Shown here piece after piece: positions 10,878-21,265 of a DNA stretch of 64,000 bases. The notes beneath the pieces are model-generated. The model did not search any database. It was not told the origin of the DNA and worked only from the letters and a program-made list of their open reading frames with translations. Position numbers and translations under genes: made by a program. Each line of letters opens with the position of its first letter. Within the stretch, counting starts at the first letter, position 1. This stretch comes from Orientallactaga sibirica (lineage: Eukaryota; Chordata; Mammalia; Rodentia; Dipodidae), in contig JAEOAD010000982.1 of NCBI GenBank assembly GCA_036365145.1, positions 5,668,001-5,732,000 on the forward strand, read 5' to 3'.

Positions 10878-11470
10878 ACTTCTTTGGTTGGGTTTATTCC
10901 AAGGTAATTTTTTGAAACAATTGTGAATGGAAATATTTCCTTGATTTCACTATTAGCTGATTTGTTATTGGTATATAAAAAGGCTACTGATTTCTGTGTA
11001 ATAATTTTATATCCTGCTACTTTGCTGAAAGCATTTACTGGCTCTGACGGTTTTCTGGTAGAGTCTTTCAGGGTCCCTTATGTATAGAATCATATAATAT
11101 ATCAATAATGACAATTTGACTTTTTCCTTTCCTATTTGTATCCATTTTATTTGTGTCTCTTATGATTGCTATAGCTAAGTCTTTCAGTACTATATTAAAT
11201 AAAAGTGGAGAAAGTAAACATCCTTGTCTTATTCCTGATTTTAGTGGAATTGTTTTGAGTTTTTTCCCATTTAGTATTATGTTGGCTGTAGGCTTGTCAT
11301 AAATAGCCTTTATTATGTTGACATATGTTCCTTCTATTCCCGGTTTCTCCAGGACTTTTATCATTAAGAGATGTTAGAATTTTTCAAAAGCCTTTTCAGC
11401 ATCTATTGAGATGATCATGTAATTTTTGTCCTTCAGTCCATTTGTATAATGTATTACATTTTTCTTTTTC
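10878..11470 (-). mobile_element. L1 ORF2 reverse-transcriptase fragment, reversed (part 2)
   Basis: A 98-codon minus-strand frame at 11068-11364 carries the RT-domain block 'SGIRQGCLLSPLLFNIVL', preceded by 'IIKAIYDKPTANIILNGKKL', so this is the palm region of L1 ORF2. The frame is closed by stops on both sides and is inactive. The plus strand ends in 'catctattgagatgatcatg', also typical of L1 ORF2 in reverse. Confidence 0.95.
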
Positions 11471-11472
11471 AG

Positions 11473-11868
11473 AAGGTATCAAGACCTAAGGAGATGAACC
11501 ACCTCTCTTACTTCAGCCAAGGACCAGGTAAAACCACAGTGGAATTGGGGAGATGAGCAAGAGTGCTACTTCCATGATGAGGCTGACAATCAGTGTCAGG
11601 GTGAAGGAGACAGAATCTGAGGATACTCAACACCTACCAAAGCAGAAATCAAGAGACCCTGAGAGCTTATCACTGAAGTATACTTAAAACACACCCACCA
11701 CAGCTCAGGGAAATTTGTGAAAGGGGGCCGAGAGATTTTAAGAGCCACAGGTTGGGATGTCATACCCAGAGGTATTGCCAGCCCCCTCCTCAATAACTGA
11801 TTGCTGCTCTCACAATACATAACCCACAACCCCATGGGGAATACCAGCAAAAAGTATTGCCTGTTGAA
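11473..11868 (+). mobile_element. L1 3' UTR fragment, sense
   Basis: Same text as the L1 3' UTRs at 23.9-24.2, 33.0-33.4 and 44.6 kb: 'aaggaccaggtaaaaccac', 'gatgagcaagagtgctac', 'catacccagaggtattgcc', 'catggggaataccagcaa'. It abuts the reversed RT fragment. Confidence 0.85.
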
Positions 11869-11869
11869 A

Positions 11870-11925
11870 TCGCTACCCCATTTTTTGATTGGGTTGTTTG
11901 ATTTTTTTATTGTTTAGCTTTTTGA
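11870..11925 (-). mobile_element. Short L1 ORF2 scrap, reversed
   Basis: 'ccattttttgattgggttgt' followed by 'gtttagctttttgag' resembles the reverse complement of the L1 ORF2 C-terminal region. Short and T-rich, so confidence is limited. Confidence 0.5.
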
Positions 11926-12040
11926 GTTTTTTTTTTTTTTTTAGATATTGTAGTCTCAGGCTGACCTCAAACTCAAAGCAATCCTCCTATCTCTGCCTCC
12001 CAAGTGCTTATATTAAAGGTATGTGCCACCATACTCAGCT
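11926..12040 (-). mobile_element. B1 SINE, reversed
   Basis: T tract, then 'tattgtagtctcaggctgac', 'cctcccaagtgcttat' and 'tatgtgccaccatactcagc', the reversed B1 head. Confidence 0.88.
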
Positions 12041-12461
12041 CCTTCCTATTTTTTTGTGTTACTCTTTGTTGGAACATTTTAGATCTGCCACCTTTTCTTT
12101 TAGCTCAGATATTCTGTCCTCTCCTCAAGCAGTACTATTGGTGAGACTTTCTACAGAGTTTTTTTTTATTTGATTTACTATGCTTTTCATTTCTAGTATT
12201 TTAGAATGGTTTTTCTTCAATATTTCTATTTCTTACTCATATCACTTCTTTATTTCATTAAGTTGATTTCCTGTATTCTCCTTCAGGAGTTTGTTTTCTT
12301 TGATTCTTTTTAGTCCTTCTTTGAATTCTTTGAAACTACTTCTGATCATTCTTTTGAATTCTCTGTCTGGAATTACATCTAATTCAGTCTCACTGGAGGT
12401 TATTTTTGTAATATTTATAAATTTTGGAGGAACTATTTTATCTTAATTTTTTATGTTTCTT
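12041..12461 (-). mobile_element. Possible L1 5' region, reversed
   Basis: T-rich text such as 'ttctttgaattctttgaaac' and 'ttttgaattctctgtctgg' resembles reversed sequence from the 5' part of old L1s. The same run continues after the SINE at 12478-12728. Assignment is from memory and weak. Confidence 0.35.
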
Positions 12462-12477
12462 TTGCTCAGTGATTTTT

Positions 12478-12728
12478 TTTTTTTTTGGAGAGAGACAGAG
12501 AGAGACAGGGAGGGGAAGACAGACAGATGGGCACACCAGCAGTTTCTCAGCTGCTGTGAACGAAATCCAGATGTGTGCTCCCTTGTGGTCAAGTGCAGCA
12601 TTGCACCCTTGAGTCACTTTGCATCTGGCTAAACGTGGGACCTGGAGATTGGAACCGCTGGAGATTGGAACCAGTGTTCTTAGGCTTAGGAGGCAGGCGC
12701 TTTAACCGCTAAGCCATCTCTCCAGCCC
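12478..12728 (-). mobile_element. B2/Dip-like SINE, long form, reversed
   Basis: Flanked by a perfect 16-bp TSD TTGCTCAGTGATTTTT (12462-12477 and 12729-12744). Ends 'ctaagccatctctccagccc'. A short internal duplication 'ggagattggaacc' occurs twice near 12640-12672. Confidence 0.95.
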
Positions 12729-12744
12729 TTGCTCAGTGATTTTT

Positions 12745-13385
12745 GTATCTCAAGTTATTTCAATGCTTGGGTTTTTGTTCTTTTACTGTATTCTGTTATG
12801 TGTAGATGAGAAGATATGTCTTTAGCATAGGTGCTCAAATTGTCAGATGTGGCTTCTATATTATTCCCAAAATAATAGCAGGAATGACCCAAGCTGTTGG
12901 ATATGCCTGTGATGCAATTGCCCTAGTATACAATTAACAACAATTTTTTTTTCTTTTGATTTCAATAATTGCTGGTGAGTAAGCAAACAAGGCTTGTAGA
13001 ATTATGCTAGTATTTTGGTTACTTAGAAGTGGGAGCAGTGAGTTCATGTGAAGACTAGTATCAACTTGGAAAAGATGAAGGTGGCACAAGTATCTGAAAG
13101 AAAGAATTTGGGGTATTGTTAGTTTCCACAAATTTTAGAGTTTTTGAAGTGATGGAAGGTTGTGATTATGGAGAATAAGGAGGAGATGATAAGAAGGAAA
13201 AGTAAATATAAGTTGTAGATGGTAAGAGTAGTAGAAATATTCTAATAGGCTAGGTGGAGAAAATACAGAAAAATCTTAAAATCCAACTGATCACTATACA
13301 AACACAAAAAAACTAGCATGGACTATTTATGCATGAGTGGGGATTAAAACAAACAGAGAAACTAACCAAAGTAAAGGCCTTAAAC
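12745..13385. other. AT-rich DNA, no clear feature
   Basis: Continuation of the T-rich possible L1 text for about 150 bp, then AT-rich single-copy-like sequence. No gene or named repeat beyond that. Confidence 0.5.
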
Positions 13386-13580
13386 TGGCTTGTCATGATG
13401 GCACATGACCTTAATCTTGCCAGTTGAAGAGCAACTGAGAAAGATACTGGATATCAACTTCTGGCCTTCACATGCACGTGAACACATGCAAGTACACCCA
13501 CAAACATATGTGCATCCATACTCATAAGAACATAAATATGCATGTATTCATACCATACACATATGTACATGCAAAAGAAA
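13386..13580 (+). mobile_element. B4 SINE, 3' part
   Basis: 'gtcatgatggcacatgacc', 'agcaactgagaaagatac', 'caacttctggccttcacatg', then a CA/CATG-rich tail. The head half is missing or mutated. Confidence 0.7.
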
Positions 13581-13690
13581 GAGACACAAAGAGAAGCAGA
13601 GAGAGACATAAGAAGATGCAGGGAGAGGCACAGAAACAAGAGAAGAAGATGCAGAGAAAGGCAGAAAAATCAAAACCCATGAAGAAAACA
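13575..13690 (+). repeat. Purine-rich (AGA/GAA) tract
   Basis: Nearly all A and G across about 115 bp ('aaagagaagcagagagag', 'gagaagaagatgcagag'). Low-complexity extension of the SINE tail. The 73-75-aa frames over it are compositional. Confidence 0.8.
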
Positions 13691-14337
13691 CTCCTGTGAG
13701 ACACAGTATCTTGGATACATCTGTCTGTCAATGCCCCTAACACCTGAGGCTCACATTACCTTCAAAGTGAGCTTTGCCCACATGTGGGAGAGCTCAGCAT
13801 TAAGACAACTAAACTAGCCAAAAGAAAAGAAAAACAAACGAAGAGGACGCAGCATAAGCCTTTTTGCCTTTTCAAGAAATCAAACAATGACTCAGAACAG
13901 TGCATCACAATCAAAAGCCAAAGCTTCAAAGCTTCCAAGAAGATCAAAGCAGAGAGGAGAGGAGACAGCATCACAGAGACCGGGAGGAGCATCCTCACAA
14001 CCAAGACCAAGCTCTATTCAATCATCATTATCTCCAGAAAGTTCACTTGTAAAATTCACTGAAAGCTTTATACAGGGAGCTCTATGGAAACTTCTGTAAC
14101 AGACACAAAGCTGAAGCACTTGAGGGAAAAAAAATTGAAAATCAAATTCTATTTGCAAAAGTTTACAATCCAATGTGTGCCTTGATTTCAAAAGAAATCA
14201 TATTCCTTTACGTCACATACCTTAAAACTCAGTTTTAGTATATTGTTCCAGAGTTAGATCATGGAAAAATTGTTCTCGATCTATTTCCTGCTTTCCTTTC
14301 AAAAGGTGATTTCTCTGCAATACTTCCAAGTGCTTTA
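13691..14337. other. Single-copy-like DNA
   Basis: A-rich sequence with overlapping frames of 70-92 aa at 13762-14099 in three frames, lysine/serine-rich and without a domain. No support for a gene. Confidence 0.55.
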
Positions 14338-14419
14338 CATGGGTACTGGGCAATCAAACCCAAACTGGCAGGCTTTGCAAACAAGTGCCTTTAACTGCTG
14401 AGCCATCTTCCCAGCCCCC
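14338..14419 (-). mobile_element. B2/Dip SINE head fragment
   Basis: Reversed head only: 'catgggtactgggcaatc', 'aactggcaggctttgc', 'gctgagccatcttcccagcc'. Confidence 0.8.
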
Positions 14420-14459
14420 AAAGTTTTTCTTTTTCTTTTTTTTTTCAATGTTATCTTTA

Positions 14460-14659
14460 AGATATTTTTTATTTACTTGCAAAAGGAGAGAGAGAGAGAG
14501 AAAGAAAGTGAATACGGGCATACCAGGGCCTCCTGCCATTGCAAAGGAACTCCAGATTCATATGCCATTTTGTGAATCTGACTCTAGGTGAGTACAAGGA
14601 AAACAAATCCAGGCCAGGATGGCAAGTGCCTTTAACAGCTGAGCCATCTCTTCAGCCCT
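14460..14659 (-). mobile_element. B2/Dip-like SINE, reversed
   Basis: 'ttttttatttacttgcaaaa', a GA tract, 'cataccagggcctcctgcc' and the head 'gctgagccatctcttcagcc'. Confidence 0.88.
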
Positions 14660-14932
14660 CCAGTGTTATTTTTTAATGATAAGAATTTTACTATGGAAAT
14701 TTATCTAATATATTCACTCTTTCTTCCTCCCTCCTTCCCTCCTTTCCTCCATCAGAAAATATTTCTTCCTGCCACTCATATTTTCCAGAACTCTTGTGTT
14801 GTGTTAGTGCACAGAGGTATGATCATACTATTTGCTTGTGGCAGGATTCCACATCATTAGTGGAACAGAATTGGGCAATCACACTCACTTATGTAGAAAA
14901 ATTACTGGGGCTGTAAAAAAATGGGAATTTCA
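14660..14932. other. Single-copy-like DNA with CT-rich patch
   Basis: Contains a CCTTC-rich stretch near 14707-14750. No gene or named element recognised. Confidence 0.5.
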
Positions 14933-15086
14933 GGCCTGGAGAGATGGCTTAGCAGTTAAGCAGCTGCCTGTGAAGCCTAAGGACCCCGGCTCAAGGCTCA
15001 ATTCCCCAGGACCCACGTAAGCCAGATACACAAGGTGGCACATGCATCTGGAGTTCATTTGCAGTGGCTGGAGGCCCTGGTGCACC

Positions 15087-15136
<50 letters not shown>

Positions 15137-15163
15137 CAAATAAATAAATAAACAACAAAAAAA
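14933..15163 (+). mobile_element. B2/Dip-like SINE with (CT)n
   Basis: 10-bp TSD GGGAATTTCA at 14923-14932 and 15164-15173. Very clean consensus text with a (CT)n of about 18 units and an (AAATA)n tail, so probably a young copy. Confidence 0.95.
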
Positions 15164-15173
15164 GGGAATTTCA

Positions 15174-15628
15174 AGACTAGAAGTGTTTTGTTCTCGATAA
15201 TGGCATATGGAATGTGTCACATGCATTATTGGTTCTCTCTTTTTGGCTTCAACAACACCATAAACACTTCTTACTCTAAGACACTACCTTTGATGTTTTG
15301 CTTGCAGGAATACTTGTTCCAGAATAGCCCATTTCAGGAGGCTGTGAGGGAACAAATCAATAAATGGTCAAGAACATAGCACAGTCCCTGAACAATATAA
15401 GTGCCCAATAAATAAAAAGAAGCTTAAAATTGTTCATTTAAAAAGCTGGTGACAATCTTTTAGAAAAGAGAATACTCAGACACCTGTACTTCTAATATTG
15501 TTATCTCCTTGTCTTCATTTTTTCCTGTGAACATAATAGATTCTTCTCACTGACTTTAGAAACTGAAGACCTTTAGGCTCATATTTTATATTACTTCAGT
15601 GGAAGTATCCACTTAAATAGAAAATGCA
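15174..15628. other. Single-copy-like DNA
   Basis: No repeat recognised. One 63-aa frame without a domain. No gene supported. Confidence 0.55.
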
Positions 15629-15905
15629 GTGCTGGGGAGATGGCTCAGTGGTTTAAAGCACTTTATGCACAACCAGAATTGTGACCCCCTAGAATCCACA
15701 TAAAATCTGACACAAAATGGTGCACAAATCTATAGTCTCACTGCACCACTGGCAATGGGAAGCACAGCCAGGAAAATCCCGAACCTTGTGGTCCTCCTAG
15801 TCTGGTGTTCGCAGCAGCAAAAACAAGACAGGCCCTCCACATGTTCACCATGGCACATGTACACCCATACATAGGCACACACCACACACATGCATGCACA
15901 TAATA
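15629..15905 (+). mobile_element. B4/B2-related SINE, diverged
   Basis: Head 'gtgctggggagatggctcag', then 'ccacataaaatctgacac', and a CA-rich 3' end at 15840-15903. The middle is too diverged to place firmly. Confidence 0.6.
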
Positions 15906-16057
15906 GAAAACATCATCATTAAAACCCAAGTCCAGAATGTGATGCTTATAGCAGTTTTCTGCAATGTTTAGTCTTTGATTCTTGTACAATTTGAATAGAG
16001 CAACGCACACATGCATATGCAATGCATGTAACAATCCAAAGCAATGAGAAAATGTGA

Positions 16058-16239
16058 GCTTGGGCTAGAGAGATGGCTTAGTGGTTAAGGTGTTTGCCTG
16101 TGCAGCCTAAGGACTCAGGTTCAATAGCCCAGTGCCTACATAAGCCAGATAGATGTACAAGGTGGTGCATGCATCTGGAGTTTATTTGTGGTGGCTAGAG
16201 GCCCTGGCATGCCCATTCTCTCTGTCTTTTTCACTGGCG

Positions 16240-16270
<31 letters not shown>

Positions 16271-16273
16271 AAA

Positions 16274-16312
<39 letters not shown>

Positions 16313-16320
16313 AATATTTT
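16058..16320 (+). mobile_element. B2/Dip-like SINE, (AAAT)n tail
   Basis: Left TSD AGAAAATGTGA at 16047-16057 and right copy at 16321-16331. The tail is an (AAAT)n of about 11 units (16271-16314). Confidence 0.94.
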
Positions 16321-16331
16321 AGAAAATGTGA

Positions 16332-16496
16332 AGGCTGGAGAGATGGTTAATGCACTTGCCTGCAAAGCCTAAGGACTCATGTTTGATTCTCCAGGTCCCA
16401 CATAAGCCAGAAGCACAGTGATGCAAGGTTGTCACACATGCACACACAGTCACAAGTATCTGGAGTTAGATTGCAGTGGCTGCAGATCTTGATGTG

Positions 16497-16528
<32 letters not shown>

Positions 16529-16565
16529 AAGGCCAGTCTTCTGGGCTTGCCTAAAAAAATATTTT
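16332..16565 (+). mobile_element. B2/Dip-like SINE, second insertion at the same target
   Basis: Starts 'aggctggagagatgg' directly after the second target copy and ends before a third, AGAAAATGTAA, at 16566-16576. Long-form relative, with 'acacatgcacacacagtc' in the extra block. Confidence 0.9.
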
Positions 16566-16678
16566 AGAAAATGTAAACTTATTCTCATTGTATTGAATTC
16601 CGTTAAATCACATCAAGCTCTCTACTGCATCCATACCTAACCCACACCTCTTTTTTTCTGATTTGAAAAGATTATAGG

Positions 16679-16917
16679 AGGGCTAGAGAAATGGCTTAGC
16701 AGTTAAGTCACTTGCCTGCAAAGCCAAAGGACCAAGGTTTGATTCCCTAAGGACCCATGTAAAACAGATGCACAAGGTAGCACATGTGTCTAGAATTCAT
16801 TTGCCATGGCTGAAGGCCCTGGTGCACCCATTCTCTCCCTCTCTCTTTCTTTCTCTCTCTCTCTCTCTGCGTCTTTCTCCCCCAGCTCTCAAATAACTTA
16901 AAAAAAAAACATATTTT
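16679..16917 (+). mobile_element. B2/Dip-like SINE
   Basis: TSD AAAAGATTA at 16666-16674 and 16918-16926, with a few bases before the head 'gggctagagaaatggctt'. Ends in a CT tract and an A run. Confidence 0.9.
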
Positions 16918-16964
16918 AAAAGATTACAGGGGTAAACAGCAGATCTGTAAAGAAGAAAAAAAGA

Positions 16965-16966
<2 letters not shown>

Positions 16967-17001
<35 letters not shown>
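16967..17001 (+). repeat. (GT)n microsatellite
   Basis: About 17 GT units, preceded by A-rich sequence and not clearly part of a SINE. Confidence 0.95.
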
Positions 17002-17005
<4 letters not shown>

Positions 17006-18176
17006 ATGTCATTGGATGGTTCTCTTTTTATTTATTCATTGTAACATTACACTCAGGCTTTTTTTTTTTTCTGTGAAGCACACCCAAGTTTGCCAGAACA
17101 AAAGCATTAACTTTTTCAGAAAAGCTATTTGACCCTAATCCTGATGTTTATATCCTTGAAACAAGTTTTTTAAAACTGGCTGAGTTTTTTATGCAGCCAG
17201 CTTAACAAAAACAGATGGTGTACAACCTGCCTAATTAGATAACTTGGATAGAATCTCATTCCCTAAATAAAGCTGTCTTTTGATTAAGCCTGCTACATAT
17301 CACGTACACCAGCCACAAAATGAGTCTGCCAAGGAAGGTCCCCCCCCCCATATCATCAATCATGTTGGTTCTTGTTCCTACCCTGGCCCTAGGCTATATC
17401 TTTCTGCTTTTATCCACATTGACAAATAGGAGCAAAGATAGGAAAATGCTCGAAGTTAGTCACTAACTTTTATATCAACATAAGGATAAGTTAAGATTTG
17501 AAGATTTTCCTAAGTGAACTTTTTTTTTTTACTATCAAGAAAGTCTATGGGTGTATATTTATTCTAAATAAATAGTTTTGCATAGCTAAGAGGAGCTCTG
17601 AATGACCGTGCCAAGATATCAAACCAATTCTTCAGTTTGCTCCATCTCTCTATATAAACAACATGCCAAAAGCATTGCCTGAAATCATCAATATCCTGAT
17701 CAATGTTAGGCATAGCCATGAGTCCTTATTCTCCCTCAATTTTCCTATGAGTAATTATTTAGTCATAACATCAACCCCTCCCCAAAAACTGGGTCAGAAG
17801 AGCATGCACACATGTGCTCATGTGTTCATGTGTGCAAGCACGTACACACACACACACACACAACACACAGCACACACACAACACACCATGGTACGTTCAT
17901 TTTTCTGAAACAATAAGGTCTAAACCAATAATGAGAGGAGAACATATTTTGCATGGAATTTCTCTAGACCATTTTATTTGGTTCCTTTTTATTTTCCATT
18001 GTTTTGGGCTTGCAAGAAATAAGAACAGATGCCATTCTGGGCCACAATCCCTTTTAATCCTGACTCTTTCAAAACAAGAAGGGAAGTGCTGAGAATACAA
18101 GAGAGCTAAGATCTACATTAAGTGAAAAGTCTTCACCCATGCATATGTGAAGAAAAAACAAAACAAAAAAATACTA
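17002..18176. other. 1.2 kb repeat-poor DNA
   Basis: No SINE or LTR recognised, apart from a C9 run at 17341-17349 and a CA-rich microsatellite at 17838-17886. Frames of 67-92 aa are without domains. Candidate single-copy non-coding sequence. Confidence 0.6.
17838..17886 (+). repeat. Interrupted (CA)n
   Basis: CACACA runs broken by AACACA and AGCACA. Confidence 0.9.
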
Positions 18177-18332
18177 GCCAGGAATAGTGGCGCACGCCTT
18201 TAATCCCAGCACTCATGAGGCAGAGATAGGAGGATCACTGTGAGTTTGAGGCCAGCCTGAGACTACAAAGTGAATTCCAGGTCAGCCTGGACTAGAGCAA
18301 GACCCTACATCCAAAAACTGAAAAGAAAAACA
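18177..18332 (+). mobile_element. B1 SINE
   Basis: 'cgcacgcctttaatcccagc', 'gagtttgaggccagcctgag', 'attccaggtcagcctggac' and an A-rich tail. Nearly full length. Confidence 0.93.
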
Positions 18333-18474
18333 GAAAATAGAAATGCTAGTTTTATTATGTCACAACAAACTGCAAAAATTACTGTCAGTGCTGAATCAAG
18401 CTTTACAAACCCATCTCACTTCATCTCATCATTCAGGCGCATCCTCACATCATCAGAACAAGATAACAGGGGAG

Positions 18475-18630
18475 AGGCTGGAGAGATGGCTCACAGGTTA
18501 AGACACTTGTCTGAAAAGTTTGATTCCCCAGCACCCAGTAAAGCCAGATGTATAAAGAGGAGCATGCATTTGGAGTGTGTTTACAGTGGCTGGAGGCCCT
18601 GGCACATTCATTCTCTGTCTCTCTTCATTT

Positions 18631-18661
<31 letters not shown>

Positions 18662-18690
18662 GCTTGCAAATTTTTTTAATTTTAAAAAGA
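18475..18690 (+). mobile_element. B2/Dip-like SINE
   Basis: Head 'gaggctggagagatggctc', 'agccagatgtataaag', (CT)n, and a T/A-rich end. A 150-aa frame at 18270-18722 runs through B1, spacer and this SINE and is fortuitous. Confidence 0.92.
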
Positions 18691-18749
18691 AAACGGGTGT
18701 ACTATGTAATAGTATTTTTTAAAGTAATAGAGAGGTCATACTTAGATAA

Positions 18750-18893
18750 CTTCTTTTTCTTGAGGTAGGGTTTCATATAGCCTAGGCTGGCCTCCAGTTC
18801 CCTATGTAGCCAAGGATGATCTTGAACTGCTTATCCTCCTGCTTCTGCCTCCCATGTGCCAGAATTATAGGGATGTGACACCATATCTGGTTT
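18750..18893 (-). mobile_element. Old B1 SINE, reversed
   Basis: 'tgaggtagggtttcatatag', 'ctggcctccagttccc', 'tgcctcccatgtgccag', 'tgacaccatatctgg'. Diverged. Confidence 0.78.
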
Positions 18894-18895
18894 AC

Positions 18896-18971
18896 ACAGT
18901 GCTAAAGGCTGAACCCAGAGTTTTGTGCACGCTAGGCAAGCACTCTACTAACTGATCTACATCCCCAGCCC
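18896..18971 (-). mobile_element. ID-like SINE, reversed
   Basis: 'ggctgaacccagagttttgt', 'gctaggcaagcactctac', 'tacatccccagccc': the reversed ID core, next to the old B1. The pair could instead be one B4-like composite. Confidence 0.75.
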
Positions 18972-19723
18972 TCAACTAACGTTTATTATAATATTGTTAT
19001 AAATGCCCCATTTCATTAATAGTTCTCATTAGAGTCTTACTATGCCTAATTTATAAGCTAAGTTTTAGAATAGGTATGTATGTATATGATATAGGGTTCT
19101 GTGTTGCTTGTGTTTTTAGTTACCAATTGTTAAGACGTATTCCATGAGGAGAAGGAACTACTATAAATGAAGGCAAGATATCCTACAAATCTGAAAACGT
19201 TGGCACAGTCTGGACCTACACACTCTTGGAACTAACCCATGAAGGTTCCCTTCAGGACAGGGCTCTCACACTGCAAGTGAAATCCAAATTGAGTAGGCAG
19301 CGACAAGAGAAACAAAACAGTCTGTCCAACAGTCATAATTTTGTTAAACCTGAGAAGAAACAACTAAGCAGCAAGATCTGTGAAGCAAATGCATCATTCT
19401 GAATGCAATTCCTTCTTAAAGTTTATTAAAATGAATCTCATGTGAAAACAGACAATAAAAAGGATCAGAGTAAAATCTGACTCAAATTTATTGTATGAAA
19501 AAAGAGAATAAAGCACAAAGTCACATTTCCCAGGGTCAAGAAAAGCTGCCAGAAAATACATCCTTATAAAGTACTTGAAAACTGTACTGTTCTATTTCAA
19601 AGAGAATGTGTATTCATAAATGACACATAACATGAAAGTAGAACATGAGTCAGAAATTGAAACACTGAGAAGTCCTATGGTAGAACTCACTGAAATAAGG
19701 AAAATTTAATTTCAAGAATAAAG
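18972..19723. other. 750 bp single-copy-like DNA
   Basis: AT-rich, no recognised repeat, no convincing frame. Confidence 0.55.
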
Positions 19724-19733
19724 AATAACCTAG

Positions 19734-19917
19734 GGCTGGAGAGATGGTTAGCAGTTGAGGTGCTTGCCTATGAAGCCTAAGGACCCATATTCTACTCTCC
19801 AGATCCCTCATAAGCCAGACACACAAGGTGATGCAAGCACACAAGGTTGCACATGGGCAAAAGATGGTGCACATGTCTGGAGTTCAATTGCAGTGGCTGG
19901 AGGCCCTGGTATGCCAA

Positions 19918-19960
<43 letters not shown>

Positions 19961-19999
19961 ACTCACTCTCGCTTTCTTTCTCATAAAAATTACAAAAAA
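19734..19999 (+). mobile_element. B2/Dip-like SINE with (TG)n instead of (CT)n
   Basis: Perfect 10-bp TSD AATAACCTAG (19724-19733 and 20000-20009). The usual pyrimidine tract is replaced by a pure (TG)n of about 20 units at 19920-19959. Confidence 0.95.
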
Positions 20000-20059
20000 A
20001 ATAACCTAGAAAAACATGAGAGACTATATTAACCATAATGTCACAGAAATAACATTTTT

Positions 20060-20251
20060 TAATTTGTTTATTTTTATTTATTTATTTGAGAGCAACAGAC
20101 AGAGAAAGAAAAATGCAGAGGGAGAGAGCAACTCCAGATGCATGTGCCACCTTGTGCATCTGGCTTACATGGGTACTGGGGAATCAAGCCTTGAATGGGG
20201 GCCTTAGGCTTCATAGGCAAGCACTTAATCACTAAACCATCTCTCTAGGTC
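20060..20251 (-). mobile_element. B2/Dip-like SINE, reversed
   Basis: TTTA-rich end, GA-rich block, 'gcatgtgccaccttgtgc', ending 'taaaccatctctctaggtcc'. Confidence 0.9.
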
Positions 20252-20366
20252 CAGAAAGAAAACTTTTAAAAAGCAGAATATTTGAAATTAAAAATATAAA
20301 AAAAGATTATAAGAAAAGTGACACATATTTGAATATAGAAAAAAATCCAACACACTGCATAGAAAC

Positions 20367-20470
20367 AGCATTTGGGAGAGTGAGACAAGTGGATCTAGTC
20401 GAGTCTGAGTTACATAATGAGTACAAAGGCAGCCTGGACTACACAGAGAGACTATCTCAAAAAGAAGAGA
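20367..20470 (+). mobile_element. B1 SINE, 5'-truncated
   Basis: 'cagcatttgggagagtgag', 'ggcagcctggactacac', 'gactatctcaaaaag'. Lacks the B1 head. Confidence 0.75.
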
Positions 20471-20789
20471 GGGAGGAATGAAGGGAGGGAGGGAGAACAG
20501 GAGTGAGGGAATCCTTGAAGGAAATACCACACAATCTAAGCAATATTAAAAAACTACAATTCGAGAAAATTTAATGAATTAAAGATTTGAAATTACATAT
20601 TGAAAGAAAAACTGAAATCCCAGAGAATATTGACAAAGAAAATCAACATGAATATATTATCTTAAAATTCAGAGCAAAAGTAAAGAATTCTCTGAGTTTA
20701 TAGGCAAAATTAAAAAATGACACACAATATACATAAAATTCCATTGTTATACAACTTGAACAATATGGCTTTATTCCAGTAGAAAATGG
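20471..20789. other. A-rich single-copy-like DNA
   Basis: A GGGA-rich patch near 20475-20500, then A-rich sequence. No gene. Confidence 0.5.
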
Positions 20790-20800
20790 AGTAATACATT

Positions 20801-21020
20801 TTTATTAAAATATTTATTTACTACTTTTGAGAGACAGAGAGAGAAAAAGAGGCAGGTAAAGAAAGAGACTGGTCACATCAGGGCCTCAAGCCATTGCAAA
20901 CAAACTCCAGACACATGTGCTACCTTGTGAATCTGGCTTATGTGGGTCCCGGGGAATGAAGTGTGGGTCCTTAGTCTTCACAAGAAAGTGCCTTAACCAA
21001 TAAGCCATCACTCCAGCCCA
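20801..21020 (-). mobile_element. B2/Dip-like SINE, reversed
   Basis: Lies between AGTAATACATT at 20790-20800 and an identical copy at 21021-21031. Ends 'aagccatcactccagccc'. Confidence 0.94.
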
Positions 21021-21031
21021 AGTAATACATT

Positions 21032-21254
21032 CTTTTTTATTTGAGAGAGAGAGAGAGAGAGAGAGAATGGGCACGCCAGTGGCCTCTCAGCTGCTGTGAA
21101 CAGACTCCAGACACATGTGCCCCCTTGTGGGCAAGCTTGGCATTGCACCCTTGCGTCACTTTTTGCATCTGGCTAAACTTGGGACCTGGAGAATCGAACA
21201 GTGTTCTTAGACTTGGCAGGCAGGCGCCTTAACTGCTAAGCCTCTCTCCAGCCA
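21032..21254 (-). mobile_element. B2/Dip-like SINE, long form, second insertion at the same target
   Basis: Follows the second AGTAATACATT and is closed by a third, mutated copy AGTAATATGTT at 21255-21265. Carries the long-form block 'gtgccccc...gcattgcacc'. Cleaner than its neighbour, so probably the younger insertion. Confidence 0.94.
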
Positions 21255-21265
21255 AGTAATATGTT

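Noticed and set aside
11068..11364. 98-aa reverse-transcriptase frame as a possible working gene
   Set aside because: Clear L1 ORF2 homology, but only a short piece closed by stops, inside a broken mosaic. Kept as a fossil, not a gene.
13762..14099. Overlapping Lys/Ser-rich frames as a small gene
   Set aside because: Three overlapping frames on both strands in A-rich DNA, with no domain, start context or splice evidence.
18270..18722. 150-aa plus-strand frame
   Set aside because: It passes through the end of a B1, a spacer and a B2/Dip with its CT tract. It is a chance frame.
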